DNA from: CAVYEM01 sp963767635
GTDB taxonomy: Bacteria; Vulcanimicrobiota; Vulcanimicrobiia; Vulcanimicrobiales; Vulcanimicrobiaceae
Length of the DNA: 64,000 nucleotides
NCBI GenBank assembly: GCA_963767635.1
Contig: CAVYEM010000003.1
Coordinates: 1-64,000 of the forward strand
Reading direction: 5' to 3'
Positions within the stretch are counted from its first letter, which is position 1; every line of letters begins with the position of its first letter. Below are positions 8,360 to 17,840 of this stretch, in pieces. Below the pieces are notes generated by a model. The model ran no database searches, was not told the origin of the DNA, and saw only the letters and a list, made by a program, of their open reading frames with translations. The position numbers and the translations under genes are program-made.

Positions 8360-9526
8360 ATGCCCTCGACGCAACCATTGAGCCGCCTGCGGATATCGCT
8401 TGACGCGCTGCGGTTCAATGCGCGAGCGCTCGCGCGGCTGATTGCTCCCGCCAAAGCCGCCTTCGTCGTAAAGAGCAATGCGTACGGGCACGGGCTGGTC
8501 CCCGTAGCGCAGGCGCTCGCGCCCTTGGCGGACCGCTTGTGCGTCTACTCGCTGCATGACGCCGTCGCGCTGCGCGAAGCCGGGATCTCGCAAACGATCC
8601 TTGTGATGGGACCCATCGACAGCGGCGACTTAGAAGAAGCGTTTGCGCGCGACGTGGAGATCGCACTCTGGGACACCGCATCGTACGCCCGGGCCGTGTC
8701 CTGCGCCGCTTCAAAACGCGGCGGTCGTTTTCGCGTCCACGTCAAGATCGACACCGGCGTCGCGCGGCTAGGATTGCAGCCGGCGGTAGCGGCCGATGCC
8801 ATCGCGCGCTATGCGCGCACGCCGGAGCTGCAAGTCGCCGGCATTTTTTCGCACTTGGCGGCGGCAGAAGAACTCGACTCGACGTTCACGCAGCGGCAGA
8901 TCCACGCGTTCGAAACGGTCTTGAGGGCGGCGGCCTTCTCGATGCGTGAACCGGACGTTCGACCGCTTCGGCACATTGCAGCCTCGGCGGCGGCCATGCT
9001 TTGGCCGCGTACGCGCTTGGACATGGCACGATTCGGCATCGCCGCGTACGGTCTGTGGCCTTCGCCGCAGACGCGGAACGCAATGAGGCACGTAGATTTG
9101 GAACTGCAGCCGGCCCTGTCGTTCACGGCACGGCTCGCCGCAGTGCGCTGCGTCGAAGAGGGAAGTCCCATAGGCTACGGCTGCACGTACCGGGCGCCGA
9201 AGGCGGCGCGCATCGGCACCGTTCCGGTGGGATACGCCGACGGGATCCCGCGATCGCTCTCCAATTGCGGTGCATTCGCCGTCGCGGGCGCGCGCTGTCC
9301 CATCGTGGGGCGGGTATGCATGAACATGACGATGATCGACCTCGAGCAGGCGCCGAATGCCCAGCCTGGAGATACGGTTACGCTCATCGGGACGGACGGA
9401 GCGACGAGCGTGAGCGTTGAGGATTGGGCGCGCTGGGCCGGCACCATTAACTACGAAATCGTCGCGCGATTGCCGCAGCATCTTCCTCGCGTTATGGACG
9501 ACACCGATGCTTGCCGTCAGCGTTAA
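8360..9526 (+). CDS. alr: Alanine racemase
   Basis: A PLP-dependent enzyme that interconverts L- and D-alanine, supplying D-Ala to the Ddl/MurF branch encoded at 13-24 kb. In 388 residues: the PLP lysine in VVKSNAYGHG near residue 39, the HVKIDTGVARLG segment near residue 134, and the second catalytic Tyr in GYGCTYRAPK near residue 275. ATG 8360 gives the family's normal start (LRISLDALRFNARAL). It lies 73 bases from the divergent gene. Confidence 0.95.
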   Translation: MPSTQPLSRLRISLDALRFNARALARLIAPAKAAFVVKSNAYGHGLVPVAQALAPLADRLCVYSLHDAVALREAGISQTILVMGPIDSGDLEEAFARDVEIALWDTASYARAVSCAASKRGGRFRVHVKIDTGVARLGLQPAVAADAIARYARTPELQVAGIFSHLAAAEELDSTFTQRQIHAFETVLRAAAFSMREPDVRPLRHIAASAAAMLWPRTRLDMARFGIAAYGLWPSPQTRNAMRHVDLELQPALSFTARLAAVRCVEEGSPIGYGCTYRAPKAARIGTVPVGYADGIPRSLSNCGAFAVAGARCPIVGRVCMNMTMIDLEQAPNAQPGDTVTLIGTDGATSVSVEDWARWAGTINYEIVARLPQHLPRVMDDTDACRQR

Positions 9527-10467
9527 CGACCCGGTACTCGACCGGAGCGGCGACGTTTACAGCGCTTGGCGTACAGATCTCATACGATGCGCGCTCGCAA
9601 ACGATCCGTATCGCACCGGCAAAGGCACAGCCTGAAGCCAAAGGCGCCGTCGTAACTGCGCTCGATCCGCCGGCAAACGCGACCGTCGCTACCGCATATC
9701 CCACTATCTCCGCATCGCTGGTACAGGCGAGCGCGAAACGCAGCCGGATCGAACTGACGATCGACCAGCAAGATGTAACGCCGCTCGCTTCGTTCGACGG
9801 TTCCACGATAACGTTTATGCCGCGCACCGGACTCACGCGCGGTTCGCATACGGTCAAGTTTTCCGGAAAGACGGAAAGTGGACAGCCGTTTTCGGAAACG
9901 TGGTCGTTCGCAACCACCCTCGCCGCACCACCCGACGCGGCAGCGAACATGTACGAGGGCTACGATTATCGCTTTTACGTGAACGGTTCGAGCGCATTCT
10001 ATCCCGGCGATTGGATGCACTTCGTGCTGCTGGCTCCGCCGGGTGGCAGCGCGATGCTGCAAATGTGCGGACTAGGATACCAATATGCGTTTTGGAACGG
10101 CGGATACGGCGGGACGTATCAAGCCAGCGTGCTTGCGCCCTTCGGTTATCAACTTCCGTACTGCCGCGTGACCGCCGTCTATACGTCGTGGTCGGGCGTG
10201 CAGACCGTGGTTCCGATCCCCGTGTTCGTCGGTCTGTTCACCCAACCGCGCCTCGGACCGGCGCCCCAGCCCACTCACCGGCCTGTACCACATTTGCCCC
10301 GCAAAACGGAACCAACGCCGGCGCCGCTGAACACGCCAATGCCGCTGCATACGCCGATGCCGCTGCGCACCCCGATGCCGTTGCGCACGCCGGCGCCGGT
10401 GCAAACGTACCGTCCGGTTTACACGCCCATTCACGTGCCGATTCCGCGGCCTCGCCGCACGCCTTAG
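9511..10467 (+). CDS. Ig-like protein with copper-amine-oxidase-type remnant and Pro-rich tail
   Basis: 318 residues if translation starts at TTG 9511, inside the end of alr. The first residues, TALGVQISYDARSQTIRI, look like the second half of a copper-amine-oxidase N-terminal (stalk-type) domain. The first half and any signal peptide are missing. In the next frame, MLAVSVNDPVLDRSGDV lies immediately upstream, suggesting a frameshift or a 5' deletion. An Ig-like/Big domain follows (residues 45-140), then a Tyr/Gly-rich region and a tail of repeated TPMPL(R/H) units. The mature protein is probably exported. The stop overlaps the hisA stop convergently. Confidence 0.55.
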   Translation: MPSALTTRYSTGAATFTALGVQISYDARSQTIRIAPAKAQPEAKGAVVTALDPPANATVATAYPTISASLVQASAKRSRIELTIDQQDVTPLASFDGSTITFMPRTGLTRGSHTVKFSGKTESGQPFSETWSFATTLAAPPDAAANMYEGYDYRFYVNGSSAFYPGDWMHFVLLAPPGGSAMLQMCGLGYQYAFWNGGYGGTYQASVLAPFGYQLPYCRVTAVYTSWSGVQTVVPIPVFVGLFTQPRLGPAPQPTHRPVPHLPRKTEPTPAPLNTPMPLHTPMPLRTPMPLRTPAPVQTYRPVYTPIHVPIPRPRRTP

Positions 10468-11183
10468 AGTACTGCAGTAATCGCTTCTTTGAGGTCGACC
10501 GTTCCCTCGTAGAGCGCGCGCCCGACGACGCACGCGTCCACGTTCGCGGGAGCCTGCTCGTGCAATTTGCGCAGATCGTCAACGGTTCTGGCGCCGCCGC
10601 TTGCCGTGATGCGCAGCTCCGCAACCCCCGCAACGGTCCGCAGCGCTTCCATATCGTAGCCTTCTCCGGTGCCGTCGCGCCCGATTTCCGTAAATACGAC
10701 GCGACCCACTCCCCACTGGGCGACGCGCTGCACGAGCGCATCGCGGTCGACCGGCGTGCCTTCTTGCCATCCGCGGACGGCTACCCGATCGCCGCGTGCG
10801 TCGATGCCCGCAAAGATCTTCTCGCCGAGCGAGCCGATGATGTAGCGCGCCATGCGTTCGTCCTGCACGAGCAGCGTTCCGAGGATGAGATACGCCGCGC
10901 CGGCATCCAAACGCGCCTGCGCCTGCGCCTGCGTGCGGATTCCGCCGCCCGTTTGCACGGGCACGTCGACGGCCCGGCAGATGCGCGCGATTGCTTCGTG
11001 GTTCTCGCCCGAACCGAACGCGCCGTCCAAATCGATCACGTGCAGCTGCTGCGCCCCCGCGGCGACGAACGCTTTGGCTTGTTCGACCGGATCGGTATCG
11101 TATGCCCGTTCGCGATTGGGATCGCCCTGCTGCATGCGCACGCATTTGCCGCCGCGCAGATCGATGGCCGGAATGACGAGCAT
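10464..11183 (-). CDS. hisA: HisA, phosphoribosylformimino-AICAR ribotide isomerase
   Basis: 239 residues, a (beta/alpha)8 barrel of histidine biosynthesis. The N-terminal IPAIDLRGGKCVRM carries the catalytic Asp, TGGGIRT and TEIGRDGTGEGYD form the phosphate-binding and second catalytic loops, and ASGGARTVDDL lies near the end. Its ATG overlaps the citrate synthase stop (TAATG), so translation is probably coupled. No other his gene is nearby; it seems to be the last gene of the long minus-strand run. Confidence 0.93.
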   Translation of the reverse strand: MLVIPAIDLRGGKCVRMQQGDPNRERAYDTDPVEQAKAFVAAGAQQLHVIDLDGAFGSGENHEAIARICRAVDVPVQTGGGIRTQAQAQARLDAGAAYLILGTLLVQDERMARYIIGSLGEKIFAGIDARGDRVAVRGWQEGTPVDRDALVQRVAQWGVGRVVFTEIGRDGTGEGYDMEALRTVAGVAELRITASGGARTVDDLRKLHEQAPANVDACVVGRALYEGTVDLKEAITAVL

Positions 11184-12364
11184 TATCCGGGCGCTGGACG
11201 GGTGCCGTTGCGCGAGCGTTGAGCGATCGGCTCGAACGGATGCACCGCCGGGCCGGAATACGAGGCTTGCGGCCGGATCAAGCGGTTGTCGCTCAGCTGT
11301 TCCAAAATATGCGCAGTCCAGCCCGCAATGCGTCCGCACGCAAAAATCGGCGTGAATTCGTCACCGGGGAATCCTAGGCTGTAGAAGAGCGGCGCGCTGT
11401 AGAAATCGACGTTGGCGTAGATGCGTTTGTCCGGCTTGGTTTCCTGCAGCACTCGATTGGAGGCGTCTTCGAGCGCGCGCGCGATCTTGTACCACTTCGG
11501 ATCGGTGATCTCGCTCAGGCGCTTGGCCACCGCTTCCAGATGCTGCGCGCGCGGATCGCGCACCTTGTATTCGCGATGCCCCATGCCCATGATGCGTTCG
11601 CCGCGCGCCAGCACTTCGCGAACGTAGGTTTCGGCTCGTTCGGGCTTGCCGATTTCCAACAATACGCGTCCAACCGCGCTGGCGGCGCCACCGTGCGCCT
11701 CGCCTTGCAGCGTCGCAATCGCGGCGGTCACGGCAGCGTAAAGATCGGCCTTGGTGGAAGCGGTTACGCGGGCGGAAAACGTCGAGGCGTTGTACGAATG
11801 GTCCGAGAGCAGCACTAAGTAGGTGTCCATCGCGTCTTCGGCGACGTCGCTGGGGACCTGGCCGCGGCACATGTATAAGAAGTTGGCGGATTGAGAGAGA
11901 TCCGTGCGTGGCTCGATTGGTTCAAGGCCGCGGCGAATGCGATCCCACATCGCCACGATCGTCGGAACCTTTGCGACGAGTTCGATGGCGACGTGAACGT
12001 TCGAGACGTGCGCGCCTTTGGGATCGACGGGGACGAACAATCCCAAGCCCGAGAGAATCGTGCGCAGCACGTCCATGGGCCAGGCATCCTTGGGGGCGCG
12101 CTCCATCGCATTGATGAGCGGCTCGGGAATCATGCGGTGCGCGCCCAGTTCTTTTTTGAGCGCGGTCAGCTCCGAATCGGTCGGCAAATTACCGTAGAGC
12201 AGCAAGTGCACGACTTCTTCGAAACACGCGTGCGGCGCGAGATCGTGGATATCGTAGCCACGAAAGGTCAGCCGTCCTTGTTTGCCCTCAACGTTGCTGA
12301 GCAGCGTGCTTCCAACGACGACGCCTTCGAGGCCGCGATCGACCGTGATACCGGTTGTGGACAT
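11183..12364 (-). CDS. gltA: Citrate synthase family protein
   Basis: 393 residues, short type II-like citrate synthase of the size common in non-enteric bacteria. Active-site elements are visible: His in LLSDHSYNAST, His in MGMGHREYKVRDPR and Asp in ANVDFYSAPLF. It condenses oxaloacetate with acetyl-CoA; a 2-methylcitrate synthase cannot be excluded by eye. It is followed directly by hisA (one-base overlap) and lies 49 bases after the LolA-like gene. Confidence 0.92.
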   Translation of the reverse strand: MSTTGITVDRGLEGVVVGSTLLSNVEGKQGRLTFRGYDIHDLAPHACFEEVVHLLLYGNLPTDSELTALKKELGAHRMIPEPLINAMERAPKDAWPMDVLRTILSGLGLFVPVDPKGAHVSNVHVAIELVAKVPTIVAMWDRIRRGLEPIEPRTDLSQSANFLYMCRGQVPSDVAEDAMDTYLVLLSDHSYNASTFSARVTASTKADLYAAVTAAIATLQGEAHGGAASAVGRVLLEIGKPERAETYVREVLARGERIMGMGHREYKVRDPRAQHLEAVAKRLSEITDPKWYKIARALEDASNRVLQETKPDKRIYANVDFYSAPLFYSLGFPGDEFTPIFACGRIAGWTAHILEQLSDNRLIRPQASYSGPAVHPFEPIAQRSRNGTRPAPG

Positions 12365-12413
12365 GGCTTTAGAGGCATTCGGCGCGCCGTCGTCGGTACC
12401 CCGCGGGCGGCAG

Positions 12414-13319
12414 CTACGTCGGGGCTTGATCCTTGTTTTGCGCGTATTCGCGCGGATCGAAATACCACGAGGGCAGCGAACTTGGAAAGGAGATGTCCGT
12501 AAAATCGAAATTCACGGTTCGGCCGTCGCCGTCGTAGACGGTTTGCGTCCCGTCGGATTCAACGCGCGGCTCCACCACGCCGTGCAGCCGCGTGATCACC
12601 AACACGCCCTGCAGATAGCCGAGCGTGTACGTGAACGTCACGGGAAACGTCCCTTGGTCGTCCGTAAAGAGCCGGTCGTGCGCGATGATTTTGCGCAGCT
12701 CGTAGGTGTGTTTGTCAACCCAGATTTCGCGCAGCACGTTGCGTTCGGGATCGCGGCGAGGCTTGAGCACCAAGTCCAGCAAGTTTCCCTCCACGGTCAT
12801 GCGCGGCACGTTGTAATCCGATTCGCCGAAGGCGACGACGGAAGTGATCGTCTTGAGCGGCGGTCCGGAAGGTTCGGGCGTCGGCACGTAGGAGAGCGGA
12901 TTGGGGTGCTGCCTGATCGGAGCCGGCGCAAAAACATCGACGGTCGGCGGTCCGGGATCGGTCGCTTCGTTCAACTCGGGGCGCTGAAACGACATGTCGC
13001 CTTCGTAATCGTCTCGGAAGAGTTTGCGCGTGAGCGCGGCGCGATCGGAATTGCGCACCCAGTACTTGGTGGTGTACGAACCGGCATAGTCGGGATAACC
13101 GTAATTGGTCATTTGCGAACGGACCATCGTATAAATTTCGTACGGCGGCGGCGGGCGGTGCGAACGAAAGACTCGCCGGACGAATCCGAGCACGCGCACG
13201 GGCGTGAGCGTCTGATACGGGGGTAAGGTAGACGCCGGCGCCGGGTCCGCCGCGCGCGTCGGCACGGCAAAGGGGACGGCAAGCGCTGCAATCAGCAGCG
13301 TAATCCAAACAAGTTTCAT
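12414..13319 (-). CDS. Exported LolA-like/outer-membrane lipoprotein-sorting-like protein
   Basis: 301 residues from the ATG at 13319: signal peptide MKLVWITLLIAALAVPFAV ending at TRA-ADP. The C-terminal half reads as an antiparallel beta sheet of the LolA/LolB/RseB type (LDLVLKPRRDPERNVLREIWVDKHTYELRKI; here split: LDLVLKPRRDPERN and REIWVDKHTYELRKI). This fold binds lipids or lipoproteins in the periplasm; the exact partner is unknown. It follows ddl by 113 bases, in the place where ftsQ/ftsA/ftsZ often stand in other cell-wall clusters. Confidence 0.6.
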   Translation of the reverse strand: MKLVWITLLIAALAVPFAVPTRAADPAPASTLPPYQTLTPVRVLGFVRRVFRSHRPPPPYEIYTMVRSQMTNYGYPDYAGSYTTKYWVRNSDRAALTRKLFRDDYEGDMSFQRPELNEATDPGPPTVDVFAPAPIRQHPNPLSYVPTPEPSGPPLKTITSVVAFGESDYNVPRMTVEGNLLDLVLKPRRDPERNVLREIWVDKHTYELRKIIAHDRLFTDDQGTFPVTFTYTLGYLQGVLVITRLHGVVEPRVESDGTQTVYDGDGRTVNFDFTDISFPSSLPSWYFDPREYAQNKDQAPT

Positions 13320-13432
13320 GGCCTTTCCCTTACAACGTCGCGCACCCCGCTTAACGTTGCCTGGGAGCTTGCGGTGACGCAAATTTTTACGGCGTTCGGC
13401 CAAGCGGGCGTGCGGCATCGTGGGGCCTTTTA

Positions 13433-14383
13433 CTAGCCGGCGAGAACCCGGTGCCCGCTGCGTCCAAGCGCATACCCGATAAGCCGGTCGATAAGGGCGC
13501 CGTAGGATATGCCGACCGCGCTGCATGCATCGGGCAGCAGGCTGGTCGGCGTCAAACCGGGGAGCGTATTGATCTCCAGGATGTACGGACGCCCTTCCTT
13601 GCTCACGATGAAATCGGTTCTCAAGTAATCGCGCAGTCCGATCAACCGGTGCACCGAAAGTGCGAGCATCTGCAGGCGCGCGCCGAGATCTTCGGAGATC
13701 TTCGCCGGAACGATGTGCATGCTGCCGCCGGCTTCGTACTTGGCATCGTAGGAGTAAAATTCGTCCCGATTCGCAATGACTTCGACGATGGGCAGCGCTT
13801 CTTCGCCGAGCACGCCGCACGTGAATTCGCGTCCCGGAATGAATTCTTCGGCGACGATTTCAGTGTACTCTTGCGCGGCATCGATCATCGCTTGCGTCCA
13901 CTGTTCGTGGGTTTTGACGATGCTGACCCCTTCACTGCTGCCCTCGAATCGCGGCTTGATCACCAGCGGCAGATCGAGCGAACCCGGCAAGAGCGGAAGC
14001 GTCCCGCCGGTGAGATCGAACAGGTCCCAGGCCGCGGTCGGCAAGCCTTCGGCCGCGCACAGTTTCTTGGTCAAATGCTTGTCCATCGCCAGGGCCGCGG
14101 GCTCGATTCCGCTGCCGGTGTACGGAATGTGCAGATACTCCAGAATACCTTGAATTTGTCCGTCCTCGCCGCCGGGACCGTGAAGGGCGTTGAACACCAC
14201 GTCCGGCTGCAGTTCGCGTACCGCGTCGACGAAACGGCCGTCGTAGTCGAGCGATTGCGCGTCATATCCGAGCTCGTGCAGCGCTTGCATGACGCCGGAT
14301 CCGGTTTGCACGGAGATGGGACGCTCGGCGCTCGTGCCGCCCATGACTACGGCGACTTTGGCGCGCTTCTTACTCGGCGTCAT
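13433..14383 (-). CDS. ddl: D-alanine--D-alanine ligase
   Basis: 316 residues, ATP-grasp ligase making the D-Ala-D-Ala terminus of the peptidoglycan stem. Motifs: VVMGGTSAERPIS near the N-terminus, NALHGPGGEDG near residue 85, VIKPRFEGSSEGVSIV near residue 165, and EINTLPGLTPTSLLP near the C-terminus. Its start overlaps the murB stop by 14 bases. It works downstream of Alr and upstream of MurF. Confidence 0.96.
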   Translation of the reverse strand: MTPSKKRAKVAVVMGGTSAERPISVQTGSGVMQALHELGYDAQSLDYDGRFVDAVRELQPDVVFNALHGPGGEDGQIQGILEYLHIPYTGSGIEPAALAMDKHLTKKLCAAEGLPTAAWDLFDLTGGTLPLLPGSLDLPLVIKPRFEGSSEGVSIVKTHEQWTQAMIDAAQEYTEIVAEEFIPGREFTCGVLGEEALPIVEVIANRDEFYSYDAKYEAGGSMHIVPAKISEDLGARLQMLALSVHRLIGLRDYLRTDFIVSKEGRPYILEINTLPGLTPTSLLPDACSAVGISYGALIDRLIGYALGRSGHRVLAG

Positions 14384-15326
14384 CAGTAAACACGCCGACG
14401 AGATGCACTTCCAGCTGCAGATCTATGCCGAATCCTTCCGATACCGCGCGCCGGACTCGCGCAAGCAGCGTCGCGACGTCTTTCGCGCTTGCATTCGCGA
14501 GATTGTTGATGAAGTTCGCATGCAGCGGCGAAACTTCCGCGCCGCCCTCGCGCCACCCCTTAGCGCCGGCCGCTTCGATCAAACGCGCGGCCTTTTCGCC
14601 GTCGGGATTGCGAAAGCACGAACCCGCATTGGGCAGTGCGATCGGCTGCGTGTCTTTGCGGCGCACCAGCCGTTGCCGCATCTCTTGGCGAACGCGCTGG
14701 GGATCGCCGCGCCGGAACTGCAGCGTAACGCGTGAAACGACGGCGTCGCGCGCCAGCGAAGTGTGCCGATAGTAATACTGTACCGTTACGGAGTGCGGCT
14801 GCGGTCGGGACGGCGACTGCACCCAGACCTCGCGAACGAAATCACCAATCTCCTTGTCGGTGCCCGCGTTCATGCGCAGCGATCCCCCCACGCTGCCCGG
14901 AATGCCGGCGAGGCAGCCGATGTCGACCGCTCCAGCGGAAGCCGCCTTTGCTGTGAGCAGCGCCATCCCCGCCGACGCGCCGGCGTCGATCACGACGTGC
15001 TCCTGTTCTTGCCTTACGGCGATCTGCGCGAATTCTCCAGAAAGCCGAAGCACCAAACCGCGAACCCCGCCGTCCCCAACGAGCAGATTGCTTCCGCTAC
15101 CCAGGACGAACCACGGCACCTTACGCTTGGCGCAAAAACGCATCACGCGCGTGAGCTGCTCCTCGCGCTCCACGACGATCCACGCATCGGCGGGGCCGCC
15201 GATCTTCCACGACGTGTACGGCGCGAGCGCGTGGTCGAAACGCACCGCAGTTGCCGCGATGTCTTCCAGTTCGGATCGATCCTCGTGCGATAAAATGCTG
15301 CGCACGCCTTCGAGTGCTGCCGTCAT
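14370..15326 (-). CDS. murB: UDP-N-acetylenolpyruvoylglucosamine reductase
   Basis: 318 residues. This FAD enzyme reduces UDP-GlcNAc-enolpyruvate to UDP-MurNAc with NADPH. YTSWKIGGPADAW and VLGSGSNLLVGDGG are the FAD-binding signatures. NAGSCFRNP holds the catalytic Ser, and GGAEVSPLHANFINN is the family's C-terminal motif. It overlaps murC by four bases and ddl by 14, so it is tightly coupled inside the cell-wall operon. Confidence 0.95.
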   Translation of the reverse strand: MTAALEGVRSILSHEDRSELEDIAATAVRFDHALAPYTSWKIGGPADAWIVVEREEQLTRVMRFCAKRKVPWFVLGSGSNLLVGDGGVRGLVLRLSGEFAQIAVRQEQEHVVIDAGASAGMALLTAKAASAGAVDIGCLAGIPGSVGGSLRMNAGTDKEIGDFVREVWVQSPSRPQPHSVTVQYYYRHTSLARDAVVSRVTLQFRRGDPQRVRQEMRQRLVRRKDTQPIALPNAGSCFRNPDGEKAARLIEAAGAKGWREGGAEVSPLHANFINNLANASAKDVATLLARVRRAVSEGFGIDLQLEVHLVGVFTDDAE

Positions 15327-16768
15327 GCAGACGCTTCCGCACCGATGTCGTGCGCCAATTTCGCCGCGACGGCGGTTATGTCTCCCGCGCCGAGCATGAG
15401 CACGAGCGCGTTTTGCGGGACCTCCAACGGCAGCACGCTCTGAAGTTCATCAACGCTCGCTACGTAGTGCACCGGCTTTCCGGCACGCTCGAGCGTCTCG
15501 CCGATGCTGCGTTCGTTCACGTCCTCCATTGCCGGCTCGCCGGCCGAGTAAATCGGCGTCAGATACACCGCGTCTGCGGCGGCGAGCGCGCTCGCGAAGG
15601 CTGAAGCCAAATACGCCGTGCGAGTGTAGCGATGCGGCTGAAACGCGACGACGAGCGGGCCTTTGTGGTAGTGCCTTGCAGCGGCAATCGTCGCGCGTAC
15701 CGCCGTCGGATGGTGGGCGTAATCGTCGACGACGATCATGCGGCGAGTCTTCGCCAAAATTTCGAAGCGGCGCCGCACGCCGCAAAAACCCTCCAACGCT
15801 CGCGCGATGGTCTCGAATGGGGAATCGAGCGCGAGCGCTGCGCAAATCGCGGCGAGAGCGTTTTCAATGTTGATCGCGCCCGGAACGTTCAAGCGCACCG
15901 TCCCCAACGGGCGATCCTTCACCGTGACGTCGAATAACGATCCTAAATCGGCAAAGCGGATATTGCGGGCGCAAACCTGCGCATCGCCGGCAATCCCGAA
16001 CGTCGTCGTGTGCGCTAAGCGTGCCGCATCCGAGATCGAGCGGCTCTGCGGATTGTCCACGCCCACGACGGCGGTTCCGTCGCGCGGCAATTTCCCCAAA
16101 AAGCGTTCGAACGCCGTGACGAGCTTGGGCAACTGTGCGTCCGAGGAGAGATGATCGTTTTCAACGTTCGTGACGATGGCGATGCTCGGATCGAGCAACG
16201 CGAAGGATCCGTCCGATTCGTCGGCTTCCGTCAAAAACCACGGCGCGCTCCCGTTATGCGCGTTGCAGCCCGTCGCGACGTCGATGCCGCCGAGCACGAG
16301 GCTCGCGTCGATCCCGGCCCCGCGCAGGATTGCGGCCGCCATGGCCGTGGTAGTAGTTTTCCCATGGGTTCCGCACACCGCGATGCCGCGACGGCCTTCC
16401 ATGATTCGGCGCAGCATTTCGCCTCGCGGAACGATCGGGATGCCCCGCTCGGCGGCATACCGGTATTCGGGATTGGCGGCATCTATGGCCGAACTTATGA
16501 CGATCGCACGCGCCCCGTTGATGTTGCGCGTATCGTGACCGATGGCAATCCGCGCGCCATGGGCGCGCAATTCCTCGATGATGGCCGAACCGCGCTGGTC
16601 CGATCCGGTGACGCGCTCTCCGCGATCGAGCAGCACGCGAGCGATGGCACTCATGCCGATGCCCCCGATGCCGACAAAATGCAAGGTTGACAAGCTGAGC
16701 AGCGCCCGGGCTCGTTTGGTCTCATACTCAAGCAGTCTTTCGCGAAGCCAGGGCGTCAATCCGCGCAA
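15323..16768 (-). CDS. murC: UDP-N-acetylmuramate--L-alanine ligase
   Basis: Up to 481 residues. Adds L-Ala to UDP-MurNAc using ATP. The Rossmann motif HFVGIGGIGMSAIA should be close to the true N-terminus, and CGTHGKTTTTAM is the ATP loop. The ATG at 16768 gives a 29-residue extension overlapping the end of murG by 41 bases. TTG codons at 16693 and 16684 would give a more usual start but lack a clear ribosome-binding site, so the start is unsettled. The rest of the protein is normal. Confidence 0.93.
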   Translation of the reverse strand: MRGLTPWLRERLLEYETKRARALLSLSTLHFVGIGGIGMSAIARVLLDRGERVTGSDQRGSAIIEELRAHGARIAIGHDTRNINGARAIVISSAIDAANPEYRYAAERGIPIVPRGEMLRRIMEGRRGIAVCGTHGKTTTTAMAAAILRGAGIDASLVLGGIDVATGCNAHNGSAPWFLTEADESDGSFALLDPSIAIVTNVENDHLSSDAQLPKLVTAFERFLGKLPRDGTAVVGVDNPQSRSISDAARLAHTTTFGIAGDAQVCARNIRFADLGSLFDVTVKDRPLGTVRLNVPGAINIENALAAICAALALDSPFETIARALEGFCGVRRRFEILAKTRRMIVVDDYAHHPTAVRATIAAARHYHKGPLVVAFQPHRYTRTAYLASAFASALAAADAVYLTPIYSAGEPAMEDVNERSIGETLERAGKPVHYVASVDELQSVLPLEVPQNALVLMLGAGDITAVAAKLAHDIGAEASA

Positions 16769-17840
16769 GAATGGCGGCTACCGGGTCGCCCGGTGCAAGC
16801 GAACGCGCAGCCCTGCGCATCCGCGCCAGATTCGCCGGTTCCATTGCGCCGTGCAGCGCCTGCCGAAGGGAATCTTCGTCCAGCGCGCGGTCGCCAAGCA
16901 CGATGCAGGCGCCGGCGGATTGGAACGCGCGGGCGTTGCGCATCTGATGGTCGTCGGAGGCAAAGGGATAGGGGACGAGCACCGATGCAATGCCCAGAGC
17001 CGCCAGTTCCCCGAGCGTCGAGGCTCCGGCACGCGCTATCACAAGATCGGCAAGCGCGTATGCGTCGGCCATGTCCGCGATGTAGGGCATGAGCACCACG
17101 CGATTGCCTGCAAACGTTGTCCGCTCCTGCGCTTGCACCGATGCGTAGTCGCGTTCGCCGCTCACGTGCAGCACTTGCCAATCCGGCGGAAGCGCGCGAT
17201 GCGCGACCAGCGCCGTTACGGCCGTGTTAATCGACCGTGCGCCTTGGCTTCCGCCCATGACCAGCAGCGTTCGCATCGCCGCATCCAACCCCAGGCGCCG
17301 CGCCGCTTCAACGCGATCTCGTTGGCTGAAAAGGGTCGAACGCACCGGAATCCCGGTGCGCACGAAACGGTTGTTCCACGCGCGTGCGGGCGATTCGAAC
17401 GCGCCCCAAATCTCATCCACCAACGGCGCCAGCAGGCGATTCGTCAAACCCGGCTGCGCGTTGGGCTCCAGCAGCGCGAGGGCCGAACGCAACAGCCCGG
17501 CCGCGCGCAGCATCTTCGCCGCAACCATCACCGGAAACCCGACGTACCCGCCCGTCGCTACGATGACGTCGGGGCTGAATGCGGACAGAATGCGCGCGGA
17601 CTGTAAGATTCCCAGGGCATTAGCTCCGGCAGTGCGCACCGTCTCAATCGATACCGCGCGCCGCAGCGGTCGCGCCGCAACGGTCTGCAGCTCGTACCCT
17701 GCGCCGGGAACGATGCTGGTCTCCAAACGATCCGCCGTGCCGACGAAACGGATGCCGGCGCGTTCTCGCAACGCATCGGCGAGCGCGATCGCCGGATAGA
17801 GATGGCCGCCGGTTCCGCCGCACGCGAACAGTATTTTCAT
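16728..17840 (-). CDS. murG: MurG, undecaprenyl-PP-MurNAc-pentapeptide GlcNAc transferase
   Basis: 370 residues from ATG 17840 (MKILFACGGTGGHLYP), a GT-B enzyme on the inner face of the membrane that converts lipid I to lipid II. GGTGGH near the N-terminus and VIARAGASTLGELAALG near residue 265 are the donor-binding signatures. The frame is open without a stop far upstream into the DUF2332 gene, so as sequenced the two could read as a fusion. I think this results from an indel, because in the adjacent frame a TGA overlaps this ATG. Confidence 0.95.
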   Translation of the reverse strand: MKILFACGGTGGHLYPAIALADALRERAGIRFVGTADRLETSIVPGAGYELQTVAARPLRRAVSIETVRTAGANALGILQSARILSAFSPDVIVATGGYVGFPVMVAAKMLRAAGLLRSALALLEPNAQPGLTNRLLAPLVDEIWGAFESPARAWNNRFVRTGIPVRSTLFSQRDRVEAARRLGLDAAMRTLLVMGGSQGARSINTAVTALVAHRALPPDWQVLHVSGERDYASVQAQERTTFAGNRVVLMPYIADMADAYALADLVIARAGASTLGELAALGIASVLVPYPFASDDHQMRNARAFQSAGACIVLGDRALDEDSLRQALHGAMEPANLARMRRAARSLAPGDPVAAILARIDALASRKTA

